Assembly (NCBI RefSeq): GCF_014656415.1
Contig: NZ_BNCJ01000001.1
Location: 329,399-393,398, forward strand
Reading direction: 5' to 3'
Source of the DNA: Seohaeicola zhoushanensis
GTDB lineage: Bacteria; Pseudomonadota; Alphaproteobacteria; Rhodobacterales; Rhodobacteraceae
DNA length: 64,000 nucleotides
The notes under the pieces are model-generated. The model was not told the DNA's origin and did not search any database. It saw only the letters and a list, made by a program, of their open reading frames with translations. Both the position numbers and the translations under genes were made by a program. Of this stretch, positions 35,338-46,425 are shown piece by piece; within the stretch, counting starts at the first letter, position 1, and the number at the start of each line of letters is the position of its first letter.

Positions 35338-36017
35338 CCCTGCCGGTGCTGATGTTCGCCGCGGGCTTCGGGACGCGCATGGGCGCGCTGACCCGCGAAC
35401 GGCCCAAGCCGCTGATCGAGGTCGCCGGGCGGCCGCTGATCGACCACGCGCTGGACCTCGTGCAGGGTATCGGGGCCACGCAGATCGTGGCGAACGCGCA
35501 TTACAAGGCCGGGATGCTGGCGGCTCACCTGGAACCAAGGGGTGTGGCGATCTCGCAGGAGGTGCCCGATATCCTCGAAACCGGCGGCGGGTTGAAGGCG
35601 GCGCTGCCGTTGCTGGGTGACGACACGGTGATAACGCTCAACACCGACGCGATCTGGAAGGGGCCGAACCCGCTGGCGCAGCTGCTGGCGCAATGGGACC
35701 CGGCGCGGATGGACGCGCTGCTGATCTGCGTGCCGGTGGCGCGGACGGTGGGGCGCGAGAAGGGGGGCGACTTCTGTCTCGATGCAGAAGGCCGGATCTC
35801 GCGCAGTGGCGACTACGTCTATGGCGGCGCGCAGGTGATCGCGACCGCCGAGGTGGCGGGGCATGAGGGGCGGGTATTCTCGATGAACGAGGTCTGGGAC
35901 AGGATCGCGGCGCGTGGGCGGTTGTTCGGTGCCGTCTACTCGGGGCGTTGGTGCGACGTTGGGCATCCCGAGGGCATCCGGATCGCCGAAAACCTGTTGT
36001 CAGAGCCTGATGTTTGA
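35334..36017 (+). CDS. murU: N-acetylmuramate 1-phosphate uridylyltransferase MurU
   Basis: 227 residues. Sugar-1-phosphate nucleotidyltransferase: FAAGFGTRMGALTRERPKPL, then LNTDAIWKGPN. Its stop-start overlaps with amgK (four bases) and addB (eight bases) indicate one transcript. With AmgK it yields UDP-MurNAc in cell-wall recycling, a fosfomycin-resistant route. Confidence 0.9.
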   Translation: MTLPVLMFAAGFGTRMGALTRERPKPLIEVAGRPLIDHALDLVQGIGATQIVANAHYKAGMLAAHLEPRGVAISQEVPDILETGGGLKAALPLLGDDTVITLNTDAIWKGPNPLAQLLAQWDPARMDALLICVPVARTVGREKGGDFCLDAEGRISRSGDYVYGGAQVIATAEVAGHEGRVFSMNEVWDRIAARGRLFGAVYSGRWCDVGHPEGIRIAENLLSEPDV

Positions 36018-38940
36018 ACCGACCGACAAACCGCGCGTCTTCGCGCTGCCCTCGGGCGCCGACTTTCCGGCAGAGCTGTTGGCGGGGCTCGACGCGCGGC
36101 TGGCCGGGCAGCCGCCCGAAGCGGCTGCCCGGGTTCACCTGATCGTCAACACCCAGCGGATGGCGCGGCGGATAAGGGCGCTGCAGGACGCCGGTCCGCC
36201 GAGGCTGTTGCCGCTGCTGTCGCTCATCACCGACCTCTCGGCGCTGGCCCCGACCATGCCGGTGCCCGAAGCCAATTCCGGCCTGCGCCGCCGGCTGCAA
36301 CTGGCGCAACTGGTCTCGCTGCTGCTCGACCGGCAGCCGGATCTGGCGGCGCGGGCCTCGATCTATGACCTCGCCGACAGCCTCGCCGGGCTGATGGACG
36401 AGATGGCCGAGGAGGGCGTCGCGCCGGGCACGTTGCACGGGCTCGACGTGGCCGACATGTCGGGCCATTGGGCGCGGGCGCTGACCTTCATCGGAATCGC
36501 CGAGGGCTATGCCGAAGCGGATGGCGCGCTCGATCCGGCGCGGGTGCAGCGGCAGGCGGTCGAGGCGCTGATCGAACGCTGGGCGGTTGATCCGCCGCGG
36601 CATCCGGTGGTGATTGCCGGTTCGACCGGGTCGCGGGGCACGACGCTGATGTTGATGGAGGCCGTCGCGCGGCTGCCGCAGGGCGCGGTGATCCTGCCGG
36701 GCTTTGACATTGACCAGCCGGGCACCGTCTGGGCCGACCTGTTGCGCACCAGCGGGGCCGAGGATCACCCGCAATACCGTTTCGCGCACCTGATGGACCG
36801 GCTGGACCTGACCCCCGGCGATATCGCCGGCTGGACCGATACACCGCCGCCTGCGCCGGCGCGCAACCGGCTGGTCTCGCTTGCGCTGCGGCCCGCGCCC
36901 TTCACCGATGCCTGGCTGGACGAAGGCCCACGGCTTGGCGATCTGGGCGCGGCGACCGGGGCGATGACGCTGGTCGAGGCGCCGGACCCGAGGAGCGAGG
37001 CGTTGGCCATCGCCCTGCGACTGCGTGAAGCGGCGGAAACCGGGCAGACGGCGGCGCTGATAACCCCGGACCGGATGCTGACGCGGCGGGTCACAGCCGC
37101 GCTCGACCGCTGGGGGATCGTGCCCGACGACAGCGCCGGGATGCCGCTGCACCTCTCGCCGCCGGGCCGCTTCCTGCGCCATGTCGCGGCACTGTTCTGC
37201 GAACGCCTGACGGCCGAGGCGCTGATCACCCTGCTGAAGCATCCGCTATGCCATTCGGGGCCGGAACGGAACCAGCACTTGGTGAACAGCCGGAATCTGG
37301 AACTTCACCTGCGCCGTCATGGCCCGGCGTTTCCCGATGGGCCGAGCCTGGCGGCCTATGCCCACACGCTGGAGACACCGCCCGCTGCCTGGCTCGACTG
37401 GCTTGCGGCCGGTTTCTTCACACAGCCGGTTTCCGGCGAACTGGCGCTGACCGACTGGGTTGCGCGGCTGCGGCAACTGGCCGAACTGCTGGCGGCAGGC
37501 AGCTCCGGCCCCGGCTCGGGCGGGCTCTGGGAACAGGCCGCCGGGCGCGAGGTGCTGAAGACGCTGACTGCTTTGGAAACCGAAGCGGCGCACGGCGGCG
37601 CAATGGCGGCGCGCGACTTCTCCGACCTGCTGGGGGCGCTGCTGCAAGCGGGCGAAGAGGTCCGCGACCGCGACAAGCCGCATCCCGGCATCCTGATTTG
37701 GGGCACGCTGGAGGCCCGGGTGCAGGGCGCCGAGCTGCTGATCCTCGGTGGGCTGAACGATGGTTCCTGGCCCGAGGTGGCACGGCCCGACCCCTGGCTG
37801 AACCGGGCGCTGCGCCTGCAAGCCGGGCTGTTGCTGCCGGAGCGGCGGATCGGGCTTTCGGCGCATGACTTCCAGCAGGCCATCGCCGCGCCCGAGGTCT
37901 GGCTGACGCGGGCGATCCGGTCGGACGACGCCGAAACCGTGCCCTCGCGCTGGCTGAACCGGCTGACCAACCTGCTCGACGGGCTGCCGGGTACCGGGAA
38001 AGAGGCGCTGGCCGGGATGCGGCAGCGCGGCAAGCACTGGCTCGACCTCGCCGAGGCGGCGGAAGAGGCGCCCCGGATCGAGGGCGCGCGGCGCCCGTCG
38101 CCGCGCCCGCCGGTCGAGGCGCGGCCGAGGCGGTTGTCGATCACCGAGATCAAGACGCTGATCCGCGACCCCTATGCCATCTATGCCCGCCACGTCCTGC
38201 GGCTGAACCCGCTCGACCCGCTGGCAATGGAACCCGACGCGGCACTGCGGGGGAACGTGGTGCATGACATCCTCGAGGCCTTCATCAAGGAAGTGCGCGA
38301 TGATGCTGGCCTGCTGACGGCCGAGCGGTTGCTCGACCATTGCGCGCGGGTGCTCGAGTCCGATGTGCCCTGGCCCGCCGCGCGGCGGCTGTGGCTGGCC
38401 CGGTTGCGGCGGATTGCCGGTGATTTCGTCGCGGCGGAACAGGGGCGGCAAGCTCTGGCGCGACCCGAACATCTGGAGATCAAGGTGCGCGTGCCGCTGC
38501 CGGGGGTGGATTTTATGCTTACCGGGCGCGCCGACCGGATCGACGTCGACGCCGAGGGCAATCTGCTGATCTACGACTACAAGACGGGGCATGTGCCCAC
38601 CGCGAAGGAACAGAAGCATTTCGACAAGCAATTGCTGATCGAGGCGGCGCTGGCCGAACGCGGGCTGTTCCCCGAGATCCCGGCTGCCCCGGTGGCAGCG
38701 GCGCTGTTCCTCGGCATCGGCAGCAGCCTGTCGGAACAACCCGCGCCATTGGACGAAGAGAGCGCGACCGAGGTGCTGGCCAAGCTGGTGCTGCTGATCC
38801 GCCAGTATCACCGGGCCGAGCAGGGGTTCACCGCGCGGCGGATGCTGTTCAAAGACAGCGACCGGGGGAACTATGACCACCTCGCGCGCTTCGGGGAATG
38901 GGACGCCAGCGACGAGGCAGCGCCGGAGGTGCTGAAATGA
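36010..38940 (+). CDS. addB: Double-strand break repair subunit AddB
   Basis: 976 residues from the ATG at 36010. Partner of AddA in the AddAB helicase-nuclease that processes DNA ends for RecA. C-terminal nuclease domain: ITEIKTLIRDPYAIYARHVL, then the catalytic GRADRIDVDAEGNLLIYDYK and TGH. The alphaproteobacterial type lacks the iron-sulfur cysteines of Bacillus AddB; none are visible around DPYAIYARH. The stop overlaps the addA start (ATGA). Confidence 0.94.
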   Translation: MFEPTDKPRVFALPSGADFPAELLAGLDARLAGQPPEAAARVHLIVNTQRMARRIRALQDAGPPRLLPLLSLITDLSALAPTMPVPEANSGLRRRLQLAQLVSLLLDRQPDLAARASIYDLADSLAGLMDEMAEEGVAPGTLHGLDVADMSGHWARALTFIGIAEGYAEADGALDPARVQRQAVEALIERWAVDPPRHPVVIAGSTGSRGTTLMLMEAVARLPQGAVILPGFDIDQPGTVWADLLRTSGAEDHPQYRFAHLMDRLDLTPGDIAGWTDTPPPAPARNRLVSLALRPAPFTDAWLDEGPRLGDLGAATGAMTLVEAPDPRSEALAIALRLREAAETGQTAALITPDRMLTRRVTAALDRWGIVPDDSAGMPLHLSPPGRFLRHVAALFCERLTAEALITLLKHPLCHSGPERNQHLVNSRNLELHLRRHGPAFPDGPSLAAYAHTLETPPAAWLDWLAAGFFTQPVSGELALTDWVARLRQLAELLAAGSSGPGSGGLWEQAAGREVLKTLTALETEAAHGGAMAARDFSDLLGALLQAGEEVRDRDKPHPGILIWGTLEARVQGAELLILGGLNDGSWPEVARPDPWLNRALRLQAGLLLPERRIGLSAHDFQQAIAAPEVWLTRAIRSDDAETVPSRWLNRLTNLLDGLPGTGKEALAGMRQRGKHWLDLAEAAEEAPRIEGARRPSPRPPVEARPRRLSITEIKTLIRDPYAIYARHVLRLNPLDPLAMEPDAALRGNVVHDILEAFIKEVRDDAGLLTAERLLDHCARVLESDVPWPAARRLWLARLRRIAGDFVAAEQGRQALARPEHLEIKVRVPLPGVDFMLTGRADRIDVDAEGNLLIYDYKTGHVPTAKEQKHFDKQLLIEAALAERGLFPEIPAAPVAAALFLGIGSSLSEQPAPLDEESATEVLAKLVLLIRQYHRAEQGFTARRMLFKDSDRGNYDHLARFGEWDASDEAAPEVLK

Positions 38941-41900
38941 AGCGTGACGCGGCAACCGAAGCGCAGGTGCGCGCGGCGCGGCCCGATGCCTCGACCTGGC
39001 TGGCGGCGAATGCGGGGTCGGGGAAGACCCGCGTGCTGACCGACCGGGTGGCGCGGCTGCTGCTTGACGGGGTCGAGCCGCAGAACATCCTCTGCCTGAC
39101 CTATACCAAGGCGGCTGCGAGCGAGATGCAGAACCGACTGTTCCGGCGGCTGGGGCAGTGGACCATGCTCGACGATGCCGGGCTGGCTCAAGAATTGGAC
39201 GTCCTGGGCGTGGAGGGTGCGCTGACACCCGACCGGATGCGCCATGCCCGCACGCTGTTTGCCCGCGCCATCGAGGCGCCGGGTGGGCTGAAGATCCAGA
39301 CCATCCACTCGTTCTGCTCCTCGCTGCTGCGGCGCTTCCCGCTCGAGGCCGGGGTCAGCCCGCAATTCGCCGAGATGGAAGACCGCGCGGCAAAGCTGCT
39401 GGTCGGGCAGATCGTCGAGGCCATGGCCGATGGGCCGCAACGCCCGCTGCTTGACGCGCTTGCCGCGCATGTCTCGGACGCGCGGCTGGAGGAGTTGCTG
39501 GGCGCGGTGCTGAAGCACCGGCTCGAACTGTCGCGCCCCCGCGACGAGGCCGCTTTGTGCCGTCTCTTCGGGTTGGAGCCTGGCATGGACGAGGCAACGC
39601 TGCTGGCCGAGGTCTTCGACCGTGACGATCTGCGCAGCATCGCAGCGCTGGCGCAGGCGATGGCGGCGGGGTCATCGACCGACCAGAAGAATGCCGCAAA
39701 GCTCGCGCTGGTCAAGACGGCGGACCTTGCCGCTCTGGAGCTGCTCGAAGGCGTCTTCCTGACCGGCGCGAAGGCAAAAGAGCCGTTTTCGGCCAAGATA
39801 GGCTCTGTTCCTACCAAGGCGACGGCCAAGGCCCATGCCGCGCTGGTGGCCGATATCGAACCGCTGATGCTGCGCGTCGAGGCCGCGCGCCCGCTGCGCG
39901 CCGCGCTTGCCGCCCTGCGCAAGGCACAGGCGCTGCACGCCTTCGCCGCCGCCTTCCTGCCAGAATATGAACGCCAGAAACAGCTGCGCGGGCTGCTCGA
40001 CTTCGACGACCTGATCCTGAAGGCGCGGCAGTTGCTCAACGACCGCTCGGTGGCTGCCTGGGTGCTCTACCGGCTTGACGGCGGCATCGACCATATCCTG
40101 GTGGACGAGGCGCAGGACACCAGCCCCGACCAATGGGACGTGGTCGAGAAACTGGCGCAGGAATTCACCACGGGCGAGGGGGCAAGGGCGGATGTAAGGC
40201 GCACGATCTTCGTGGTCGGCGACAAGAAGCAGTCGATCTATTCCTTCCAGGGTGCCGACCCCGGCGCCTTCGACCGGATGCAGGCCGAGTTCGGGCGGCG
40301 GCTGCAGGCGACCGGCGAAACCCTGTTCGACCTGACGCTAGAATATTCCTTCCGGTCTGCCGAGGCGATCCTGCGGCTGGTGGACAACGTTTTTGCCGGC
40401 AAGGAACAGGCCGGTTTCCCGGCGGGCGGGCGGCACCGGGCCTTCCATTCCGACCTGCCGGGGCGGGTGGACCTCTGGCCGGTGATCGCCAAGACAGACG
40501 AGGAGGAACGGCCCGACTGGACCGATCCCGTCGATCGGCCCGGTGCGCAGCATCACGAGGTGGTGCTGGCGCGGCAGGTGGCCCAAGCGATCCGCGGGAT
40601 GATCGACGGCAATGACACCATACCCGACCGCGACAAGGGCGGGCTGTTCCGACGTCCGGTGCGCCCCGGCGACGTGCTGGTGCTGGTGCAGCGCCGTTCG
40701 ACCCTGTTTGCCGAGATCATAAGGGCCTGCAAGGCGGCGGGGCTGCCGATTGCCGGGGCCGACCGGCTCAAGGTGGGGGCCGAGCTGGCGGTCAAGGATC
40801 TCGCCGCGCTGCTCCGTTTCCTCGCCACGCCCGAGGACGACCTCTCGCTGGCGGCTGCGCTGCGCTCGCCGCTGTTCGGCTGGAGCGAACAGCAGCTCTT
40901 CGACCTCGCGCACCGGCGCGGGCCGGGGCGGTTCCTGTGGAACGCGCTTTACGACCGCAGGGCCGAGTTCGAGACGACGGTCGCCATTCTGACCGACCTG
41001 CGCGGCAATGCCGACTTCTTGCGCCCCTTCGACCTGATCGAACGGATCCTGACCCGGCACGGCGGGCGCAAGGCTTTGCTGGGCCGACTGGGCAGCGAGG
41101 CCGAGGACGGGATCAACGCGTTGCTGGCGCAGGCGCTGGCCTATGAGTCCTCCTCGGTGCCCAGCCTGACCGGCTTCCTGGTCTGGATGGAAACCGACGA
41201 TCTCGAGATCAAGCGCCAGCTGGGATCGGCGGGCGACATGATCCGGGTGATGACGGTGCATGGCTCGAAGGGGCTTGAGGCGCCCATCGTGATCCTGCCG
41301 GACACCGCCAACCGCAAGATCGATCCGCGCGGCGACCTGGTCGAGGTCGATGGCATGCCGCTCTGGCGCGTGCCCGCCGATGCGATGCCCCCGGCGATGG
41401 CCGAGGCCCGCGCCGCGTTGGTGGAGCGCGAGGCGGAAGAACGGCTGCGGCTGCTCTATGTGGCTCTGACACGGGCCGAAAAGTGGCTGATCGTCTGCGC
41501 GGCGGGCGAGACCGGGGCAAGCTGGTACGACCTGGTCGAGGCCGGAATGCGCGCCTCGGGAGCGGTCGAGGCGGAGCAACCCTTCGGCCTGGGCCTCTCG
41601 CTCGTCGAGGATGACTGGTGGGATCTGCCGCTGCGCGAACCCGAGCGGGTGGAACGCGCGAAGGTCGCCCTACCGGAGGTGTTCGAGCGCCCGGCAGCAG
41701 TCCCGGCGGCGCTGCCCGAAACGCTGAGCCCCTCTGACCTGGGCGGGGCCAAGGCGCTGCCCGGGGCGGATGGTGACGAGACCGAGGCGGCAAAGCTGCG
41801 CGGCACGCGCATTCACCGGCTGCTGGAGCATCTTCCGACGGTCGATGCGGCGGAACGCGGGGCCCTGGCCGAAGTGCTGCTCGCCTGCGCGACGGATGAC

Positions 41901-42305
41901 GAACGCGCCTTTGCTCTGGCCGAGGCCACGGCGGCGCTCGATCATCCCGAACTCTCCCATCTCTGGGGCGCGGAGGTGCTGGTCGAGGTGCCGGTGACCG
42001 CGAGCATAGGCAACCGGCGCATCCACGGCGTGATCGACAGGCTGCTGATCGGCGAGGATTCGATCCTGGCGGTCGACATCAAGACCAACGGAACCGTCCC
42101 GGCTCGCGCCGAGGACTGCCCGGAAGCGATCCTGCGGCAGATGGGCGCCTATGCGGCGGCGCTGGCGCAGATCTGGCCGCGGCGCAGGATCGAGACGGCG
42201 GTGCTCTGGACCCGCGCCGCTTCCTTGATGCCCCTTCCGCACGATCTTGTGACAGAAACCCTGGGGCGCACCCAAGATCTTGACCTCGGGGCTTCTGCTA
42301 CCTAG
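38937..42305 (+). CDS. addA: Double-strand break repair helicase-nuclease AddA
   Basis: 1122 residues from the ATG at 38937. UvrD-like superfamily 1 helicase: Walker [20 protein letters not shown] (about 22-40), Walker [19 protein letters not shown], motif [15 protein letters not shown], and later [17 protein letters not shown] and [12 protein letters not shown]. The RecB-type nuclease at the C-terminus has [20 protein letters not shown]. Together with AddB it forms the end-processing enzyme. Confidence 0.96.
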   Translation: MKRDAATEAQVRAARPDASTWLAANAGSGKTRVLTDRVARLLLDGVEPQNILCLTYTKAAASEMQNRLFRRLGQWTMLDDAGLAQELDVLGVEGALTPDRMRHARTLFARAIEAPGGLKIQTIHSFCSSLLRRFPLEAGVSPQFAEMEDRAAKLLVGQIVEAMADGPQRPLLDALAAHVSDARLEELLGAVLKHRLELSRPRDEAALCRLFGLEPGMDEATLLAEVFDRDDLRSIAALAQAMAAGSSTDQKNAAKLALVKTADLAALELLEGVFLTGAKAKEPFSAKIGSVPTKATAKAHAALVADIEPLMLRVEAARPLRAALAALRKAQALHAFAAAFLPEYERQKQLRGLLDFDDLILKARQLLNDRSVAAWVLYRLDGGIDHILVDEAQDTSPDQWDVVEKLAQEFTTGEGARADVRRTIFVVGDKKQSIYSFQGADPGAFDRMQAEFGRRLQATGETLFDLTLEYSFRSAEAILRLVDNVFAGKEQAGFPAGGRHRAFHSDLPGRVDLWPVIAKTDEEERPDWTDPVDRPGAQHHEVVLARQVAQAIRGMIDGNDTIPDRDKGGLFRRPVRPGDVLVLVQRRSTLFAEIIRACKAAGLPIAGADRLKVGAELAVKDLAALLRFLATPEDDLSLAAALRSPLFGWSEQQLFDLAHRRGPGRFLWNALYDRRAEFETTVAILTDLRGNADFLRPFDLIERILTRHGGRKALLGRLGSEAEDGINALLAQALAYESSSVPSLTGFLVWMETDDLEIKRQLGSAGDMIRVMTVHGSKGLEAPIVILPDTANRKIDPRGDLVEVDGMPLWRVPADAMPPAMAEARAALVEREAEERLRLLYVALTRAEKWLIVCAAGETGASWYDLVEAGMRASGAVEAEQPFGLGLSLVEDDWWDLPLREPERVERAKVALPEVFERPAAVPAALPETLSPSDLGGAKALPGADGDETEAAKLRGTRIHRLLEHLPTVDAAERGALAEVLLACATDDERAFALAEATAALDHPELSHLWGAEVLVEVPVTASIGNRRIHGVIDRLLIGEDSILAVDIKTNGTVPARAEDCPEAILRQMGAYAAALAQIWPRRRIETAVLWTRAASLMPLPHDLVTETLGRTQDLDLGASAT

Positions 42306-42308
42306 GTT
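42280..42308 (+). promoter_or_regulatory. Sigma-70-type promoter for trxA
   Basis: TTGACC (42280-42285), 17-base spacer, TAGGTT (42303-42308), 35 bases before the trxA ATG and overlapping the end of addA. Suggests trxA is expressed independently of addBA. Confidence 0.6.
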
Positions 42309-42342
42309 TCCGAACCTGACACATCCCTCCAGGAGACCCCGC

Positions 42343-42663
42343 ATGTCGACCGTTGCCGTGACCGACGCCACCTTCGATGCCGAAGTGAAGAATTCCGATA
42401 TCCCCGTCGTGGTGGATTTCTGGGCCGAATGGTGCGGCCCCTGCAAGCAGATCGGCCCCGCGCTGGAGGAGCTTGCCAAGGAATACGAAGGCAAGATCAA
42501 GGTTGCCAAGGTCGACGTCGACAGCAACCCGAACTCGGCCGCCGCCATGGGCGTGCGCGGCATTCCGGCGCTTTTCATCTTCAAGGACGGGCAGGTTGTG
42601 AGCAACCGCGCCGGCGCCGCGCCGAAAGCGGCCCTGCAGAACTGGATCGACTCGTCGATCTGA
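42343..42663 (+). CDS. trxA: Thioredoxin 1
   Basis: 106 residues. Active site WCGPC with Cys31 and Cys34, followed by the thioredoxin fold motif [20 protein letters not shown] with the cis-Pro. Start ATG at 42343 after AGGAGACCCC. The longer frame from 42280 lacks support. Confidence 0.98.
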   Translation: MSTVAVTDATFDAEVKNSDIPVVVDFWAEWCGPCKQIGPALEELAKEYEGKIKVAKVDVDSNPNSAAAMGVRGIPALFIFKDGQVVSNRAGAAPKAALQNWIDSSI

Positions 42664-42684
42664 TCCGGACGGCAACCCTGGGTT

Positions 42685-42710
42685 ACGGCGCTCCTACGGG
42701 GCGCCGTTTC
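42685..42710 (+). terminator. Intrinsic terminator after trxA
   Basis: Ten-pair stem (one G-U pair) with loop TAC, followed by TTTC, 22 bases past the trxA stop. It would end the trxA transcript before hslV. Confidence 0.8.
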
Positions 42711-42801
42711 CATTTGCCCTCCATGCCACCGCGTAAGAGCCCGCCCTTGTGCCGCGCACGGCGGTTGGCCATATACCCTTGAAGCAAAACGCGGAGGATG
42801 C

Positions 42802-43359
42802 ATGAGCACGCAGGACTTTCCCGGCTGGCACGGCACCACGATCATCGGAGTCCGCAAGGGCGGCGAGGTGGTGATTGCCGGCGATGGCCAGGTCTCGCTG
42901 GGCCAGACCGTGATCAAGGGCACCGCCCGCAAGGTTCGCCGGCTGACGCCGGGCGGGCAGGATGTTGTTTGCGGCTTTGCCGGGTCGACCGCCGACGCCT
43001 TCACGCTGCTGGAACGGCTGGAGAAGAAGCTCGAGGCGACACCGGGCCAGCTGCAGCGTGCCTGCGTCGAGCTGGCGAAGGACTGGCGCACGGACAAATA
43101 CCTGCAAAAGCTCGAGGCGATGCTGATCGTGTCGGACGGGCGCGACCTGCTGGTGATCACCGGTGCCGGCGACGTGCTGGAGCCGGAACATGACGTCACC
43201 GCCATCGGCTCGGGAGGAAATTACGCCCTGGCGGCAGCCCGGGCACTGATGGACAGCGACAAGAGCGCCGAGGAGATCGCCCGCAAGGCAATGGCGATCG
43301 CGGCCGATATCTGCGTCTATACCAACGGCAAACTGACGGTGGAAACGATCCGTGGCTGA
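42802..43359 (+). CDS. hslV: ATP-dependent protease peptidase subunit HslV
   Basis: 185 residues. N-terminal threonine peptidase of the HslUV proteasome-like complex; catalytic Thr begins the mature chain in [25 protein letters not shown] lies five bases before the ATG. The stop overlaps the next gene by eight bases. The ATPase partner hslU is separated by one gene. Confidence 0.97.
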   Translation: MSTQDFPGWHGTTIIGVRKGGEVVIAGDGQVSLGQTVIKGTARKVRRLTPGGQDVVCGFAGSTADAFTLLERLEKKLEATPGQLQRACVELAKDWRTDKYLQKLEAMLIVSDGRDLLVITGAGDVLEPEHDVTAIGSGGNYALAAARALMDSDKSAEEIARKAMAIAADICVYTNGKLTVETIRG

Positions 43360-44443
43360 GCCACCGGCGGAGATCGGCACCGACGATATCCGCGCCGCGG
43401 TGGCCAGCGGGCTGCTGAGCGAACGGCAGGCGGCGGCGCTGACCGCGCTGGCGCACAGCCGCCGCGGCGCGCGCGAGGATCTGGCGGCGGGCGACGAACC
43501 CTTCGAGCTGTTTCGCGGGTTCAACGAGATCTTCATCATGGTGGGCCTGTCGATCCTGGCGGCCGGCTGGATCGGGATCGCGGCCTGGTGGGTCTACGAC
43601 GACCTGACCGTGTGGAAGTCCTCGCTGGTAACGATCTGTTCGATCACCGCCGCGTTGATCTGGCTGCTATCCGAGTATTTCATCCGCATCCGGCGGATGG
43701 TCGGGCCGGCGATCCTGCTGACCATCTTCTTTGCCGCCAATGCCGTCTTCGGGCTGGCGCAGTGGCACGCTCAGGTCTTCATGCTGGCGCAGGAGGATTA
43801 TTCCAGCCTGATCCTGCCAGGATTCCTTGCCGTGGCGGCGACAGGTGTTTTCTGGCTGCGCTTCAAGGTGCCCTTTGCGATGGCGCTGATCGCGCTGGGG
43901 CTGTTCGCAACCGCTTTGCTGATTGCCGCGACCAGTGCGGGCAAACCGCAATCGGTCACCGAACTCTTCGTGCTGTCCGGCCAAGGCGGCTTCGCCTGGG
44001 TGACGCTGGCGCTTGGTCTTGCAACCTTCGTGGTGGCAATGCTGTTTGACGGCAGCGATCCGCATCGGGTGACGCGGCGGGCGGCGCAGGGGTTCTGGCT
44101 GCACCTCGTCGCGGCGCCGATGATCATCAACACGGTGGCGCTCTCGCTGCTCGATCGCGGCACGGTGGCGGCTCAATGGCAGATCCTGGCAATGATGGTG
44201 CTGTTCGCCGTGGTCGCGGTGGTGATCGACCGCCGCTCGTTCCTGCTGGCGGCGATCAGCTATGTCGTTTCGGTCATCGTGGCGCTGAACCCGCTGACCG
44301 AGGATATCGCCTTTGCCGCGCTGATCCTGGCGCTCGGGCTGTTCCTTGTCCTTCTCGGTGCCTTCTGGGCCCGCATTCGTGGCGCGCTGGTCGCCGTCCT
44401 GCCGCTGGGCGGGCTGCGCCGCCGCCTTCCCCCCATTCACTAG
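43352..44443 (+). CDS. Polytopic membrane protein of DUF2157 type, inside hslVU
   Basis: 363 residues; begins with GTG at 43352, eight bases before the hslV stop. N-terminal cytoplasmic helical part (1-50, ending in [12 protein letters not shown]) with an SERQAAAL segment as in DUF2157, then about ten hydrophobic helices. A transporter or unknown membrane role; not recognised further. It separates hslV from hslU, normally neighbours, and ends nine bases before hslU, so all three are co-transcribed. Confidence 0.75.
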   Translation: MAEPPAEIGTDDIRAAVASGLLSERQAAALTALAHSRRGAREDLAAGDEPFELFRGFNEIFIMVGLSILAAGWIGIAAWWVYDDLTVWKSSLVTICSITAALIWLLSEYFIRIRRMVGPAILLTIFFAANAVFGLAQWHAQVFMLAQEDYSSLILPGFLAVAATGVFWLRFKVPFAMALIALGLFATALLIAATSAGKPQSVTELFVLSGQGGFAWVTLALGLATFVVAMLFDGSDPHRVTRRAAQGFWLHLVAAPMIINTVALSLLDRGTVAAQWQILAMMVLFAVVAVVIDRRSFLLAAISYVVSVIVALNPLTEDIAFAALILALGLFLVLLGAFWARIRGALVAVLPLGGLRRRLPPIH

Positions 44444-44452
44444 AGGTTTCCC

Positions 44453-45760
44453 ATGACCGATCTGACCCCCCGTGAAATCGTGAGCGAACTCGACCGCTAC
44501 ATCATCGGCCAGAAGGACGCCAAGCGCGCCGTGGCCGTGGCGCTGCGCAACCGCTGGCGGCGCAAGCAGCTGGCGGATGACCTGCGCGACGAGGTCTACC
44601 CGAAGAACATCCTGATGATCGGGCCCACCGGCGTCGGCAAGACCGAGATCAGCCGCCGCCTGGCCAAGCTGGCGCGGGCGCCCTTCATCAAGGTCGAGGC
44701 GACCAAGTTCACCGAGGTGGGCTATGTCGGGCGGGACGTCGAGCAGATCGTGCGCGACCTCGTCGACAGCGCCATCGTCCAGACCCGCGAGCACATGCGC
44801 GAGGACGTGAAGGCGGCGGCGCGCAAGGCGGCGGAAGAGCGGGTGATCACCGCGATTGCGGGCGAGGACGCGCGCGAGGGCACGCGCGAGATGTTCCGCA
44901 AGAAGCTGATGGCGGGCGAGCTGGACGATACGGTGATCGAGCTGGACCTGGCCGATACGTCGAACCCGATGGCGATGTTCGACATCCCGGGCCAGCCGGG
45001 CGGCAACATGGGGATGATGAACCTCGGCGACCTGCTGGGCAAGGCGATGGGCGGGCGCAAGATGCGGCGGCGGATGACGGTGGCCGAGAGCTATGACTTG
45101 CTGATGGGGGAAGAGGCGGACAAGCTGCTCGACGACGAGACGGTGACGAAGAGTGCACTGGAGGCGGTGGAGCAGAACGGGATCGTCTTCCTGGACGAGA
45201 TCGACAAGGTCTGCGCGCGGGCCGAGACGCGGGGGGCGGATGTGAGCCGCGAGGGGGTGCAGCGCGACCTGCTTCCGCTGATCGAGGGCACGACCGTTTC
45301 AACCAAGCATGGGCCGGTGAAGACGGATCATATCCTGTTCATCGCAAGCGGCGCGTTTCATATCGCCAAGCCGTCGGACCTTTTGCCGGAACTTCAGGGG
45401 CGGCTGCCGATCCGGGTGGAGCTGCGGGCGCTGACGGAGGAGGATTTCGTGCGGATCCTGACCGAGACGGATAACGCGCTGACCCGGCAGTATACGGCGC
45501 TGATGGGGACCGAGGAGGTCACGGTCAGCTTTACCGAGGACGGGATCGCGGCGCTGGCGCGGATTGCGGCGGAGGTGAACCGGTCGGTGGAGAATATCGG
45601 GGCTCGGCGGCTTTACACGGTGATGGAGCGGGTCTTCGAGGAGCTGTCCTTCTCGGCGCCGGATCGGTCGGGCGAGACGGTGGTCGTGGATGCGGCTTTC
45701 GTGGACAAGAACCTGGGCGAGCTGGTCGCGAAATCGGACCTCAGCCGCTACGTCCTGTAG
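44453..45760 (+). CDS. hslU: ATP-dependent protease ATPase subunit HslU
   Basis: 435 residues. AAA+ unfoldase of the HslUV protease. Walker [10 protein letters not shown] at 57-64, Walker B FLDEIDKV, sensor [20 protein letters not shown], pore loop GYVGRD, and the C-terminal SRYVL tail that inserts into HslV. Cytoplasmic. Downstream it is convergent with the smr gene after 116 bases. Confidence 0.97.
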   Translation: MTDLTPREIVSELDRYIIGQKDAKRAVAVALRNRWRRKQLADDLRDEVYPKNILMIGPTGVGKTEISRRLAKLARAPFIKVEATKFTEVGYVGRDVEQIVRDLVDSAIVQTREHMREDVKAAARKAAEERVITAIAGEDAREGTREMFRKKLMAGELDDTVIELDLADTSNPMAMFDIPGQPGGNMGMMNLGDLLGKAMGGRKMRRRMTVAESYDLLMGEEADKLLDDETVTKSALEAVEQNGIVFLDEIDKVCARAETRGADVSREGVQRDLLPLIEGTTVSTKHGPVKTDHILFIASGAFHIAKPSDLLPELQGRLPIRVELRALTEEDFVRILTETDNALTRQYTALMGTEEVTVSFTEDGIAALARIAAEVNRSVENIGARRLYTVMERVFEELSFSAPDRSGETVVVDAAFVDKNLGELVAKSDLSRYVL

Positions 45761-45876
45761 GGCGTTTTCAGGTGTCCCAGCTAGGACGGGGGGTCAAGCC
45801 ATTGATTTCCCTATATATACCTCGGGAGTGAATCCAGGACATTGCCAGGACGGGCTGAAATCCGACCTGGCGGAGC

Positions 45877-46425
45877 CTAGCGACCGCGTTTGAGGTAGAC
45901 GTAGAAGGCACCTTCGCCGCCGTGGCGGATATGGGCCGAGGTGACTTGCAGGACGGCCTGGGCCAGCGGCGGGATCTCGAGCCAGTGCGGCACCTGGCGG
46001 CGCAGGATGCCGCGCGGGGTGGGGTAGAGGATGCCATGATCCTCGGCGCGGCCCTTGCCGGTGATGACCAGCACCAGCCGCTTGCCGTCCGCCTGGGCGC
46101 GCAGGATGAAGCGGATCAGCGCCGGGTGCGCGGCGTCGAGCGTCATGCCGTGCAGGTCGATCCGCGCCTCGGGGACGAGACGGCCGCGTTTCATCCGCCC
46201 GAAGTTGCCGTGATCCATGCGCAGCGCCGGGGCCGGCGTGGGGCGGGGCGGCGGTTCGGGCTTGGCCACCGGCGATTGCGCGGCGCGCGGCTGGGGGGTC
46301 TTGGTCGGCTTGGGCTTGGGACGCGCGACCGGCGCAGTGGAGCGTTCGGGGTGCATCCGCTCGGCCCGCTCGACGACCTTGTGCCAAAGCTCGATCTCTT
46401 CGGCGGTGAGACGGCGGCGCGTCAT
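45877..46425 (-). CDS. Smr-domain protein
   Basis: 182 residues. The N-terminal half is basic and Pro-rich; the Smr domain (about 90-182) has EARIDLHGMTLDAAHPALIR and VLVITGKGRAED. Smr domains are nucleases or nucleic-acid binding domains. The stop of mltA overlaps its start by four bases. The order timA-mltA-smr is common in Rhodobacterales. Confidence 0.9.
   Translation of the reverse strand: MTRRRLTAEEIELWHKVVERAERMHPERSTAPVARPKPKPTKTPQPRAAQSPVAKPEPPPRPTPAPALRMDHGNFGRMKRGRLVPEARIDLHGMTLDAAHPALIRFILRAQADGKRLVLVITGKGRAEDHGILYPTPRGILRRQVPHWLEIPPLAQAVLQVTSAHIRHGGEGAFYVYLKRGR

Noticed and set aside
35638..37242. Minus-strand 534-codon frame opposite murU and addB
   Set aside because: Arg/Gln-rich shadow of the coupled plus-strand genes.
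42770..42800. Heat-shock-like -35 CTTGAA before hslV
   Set aside because: Too close to the hslV ATG to allow a -10 box and start site.
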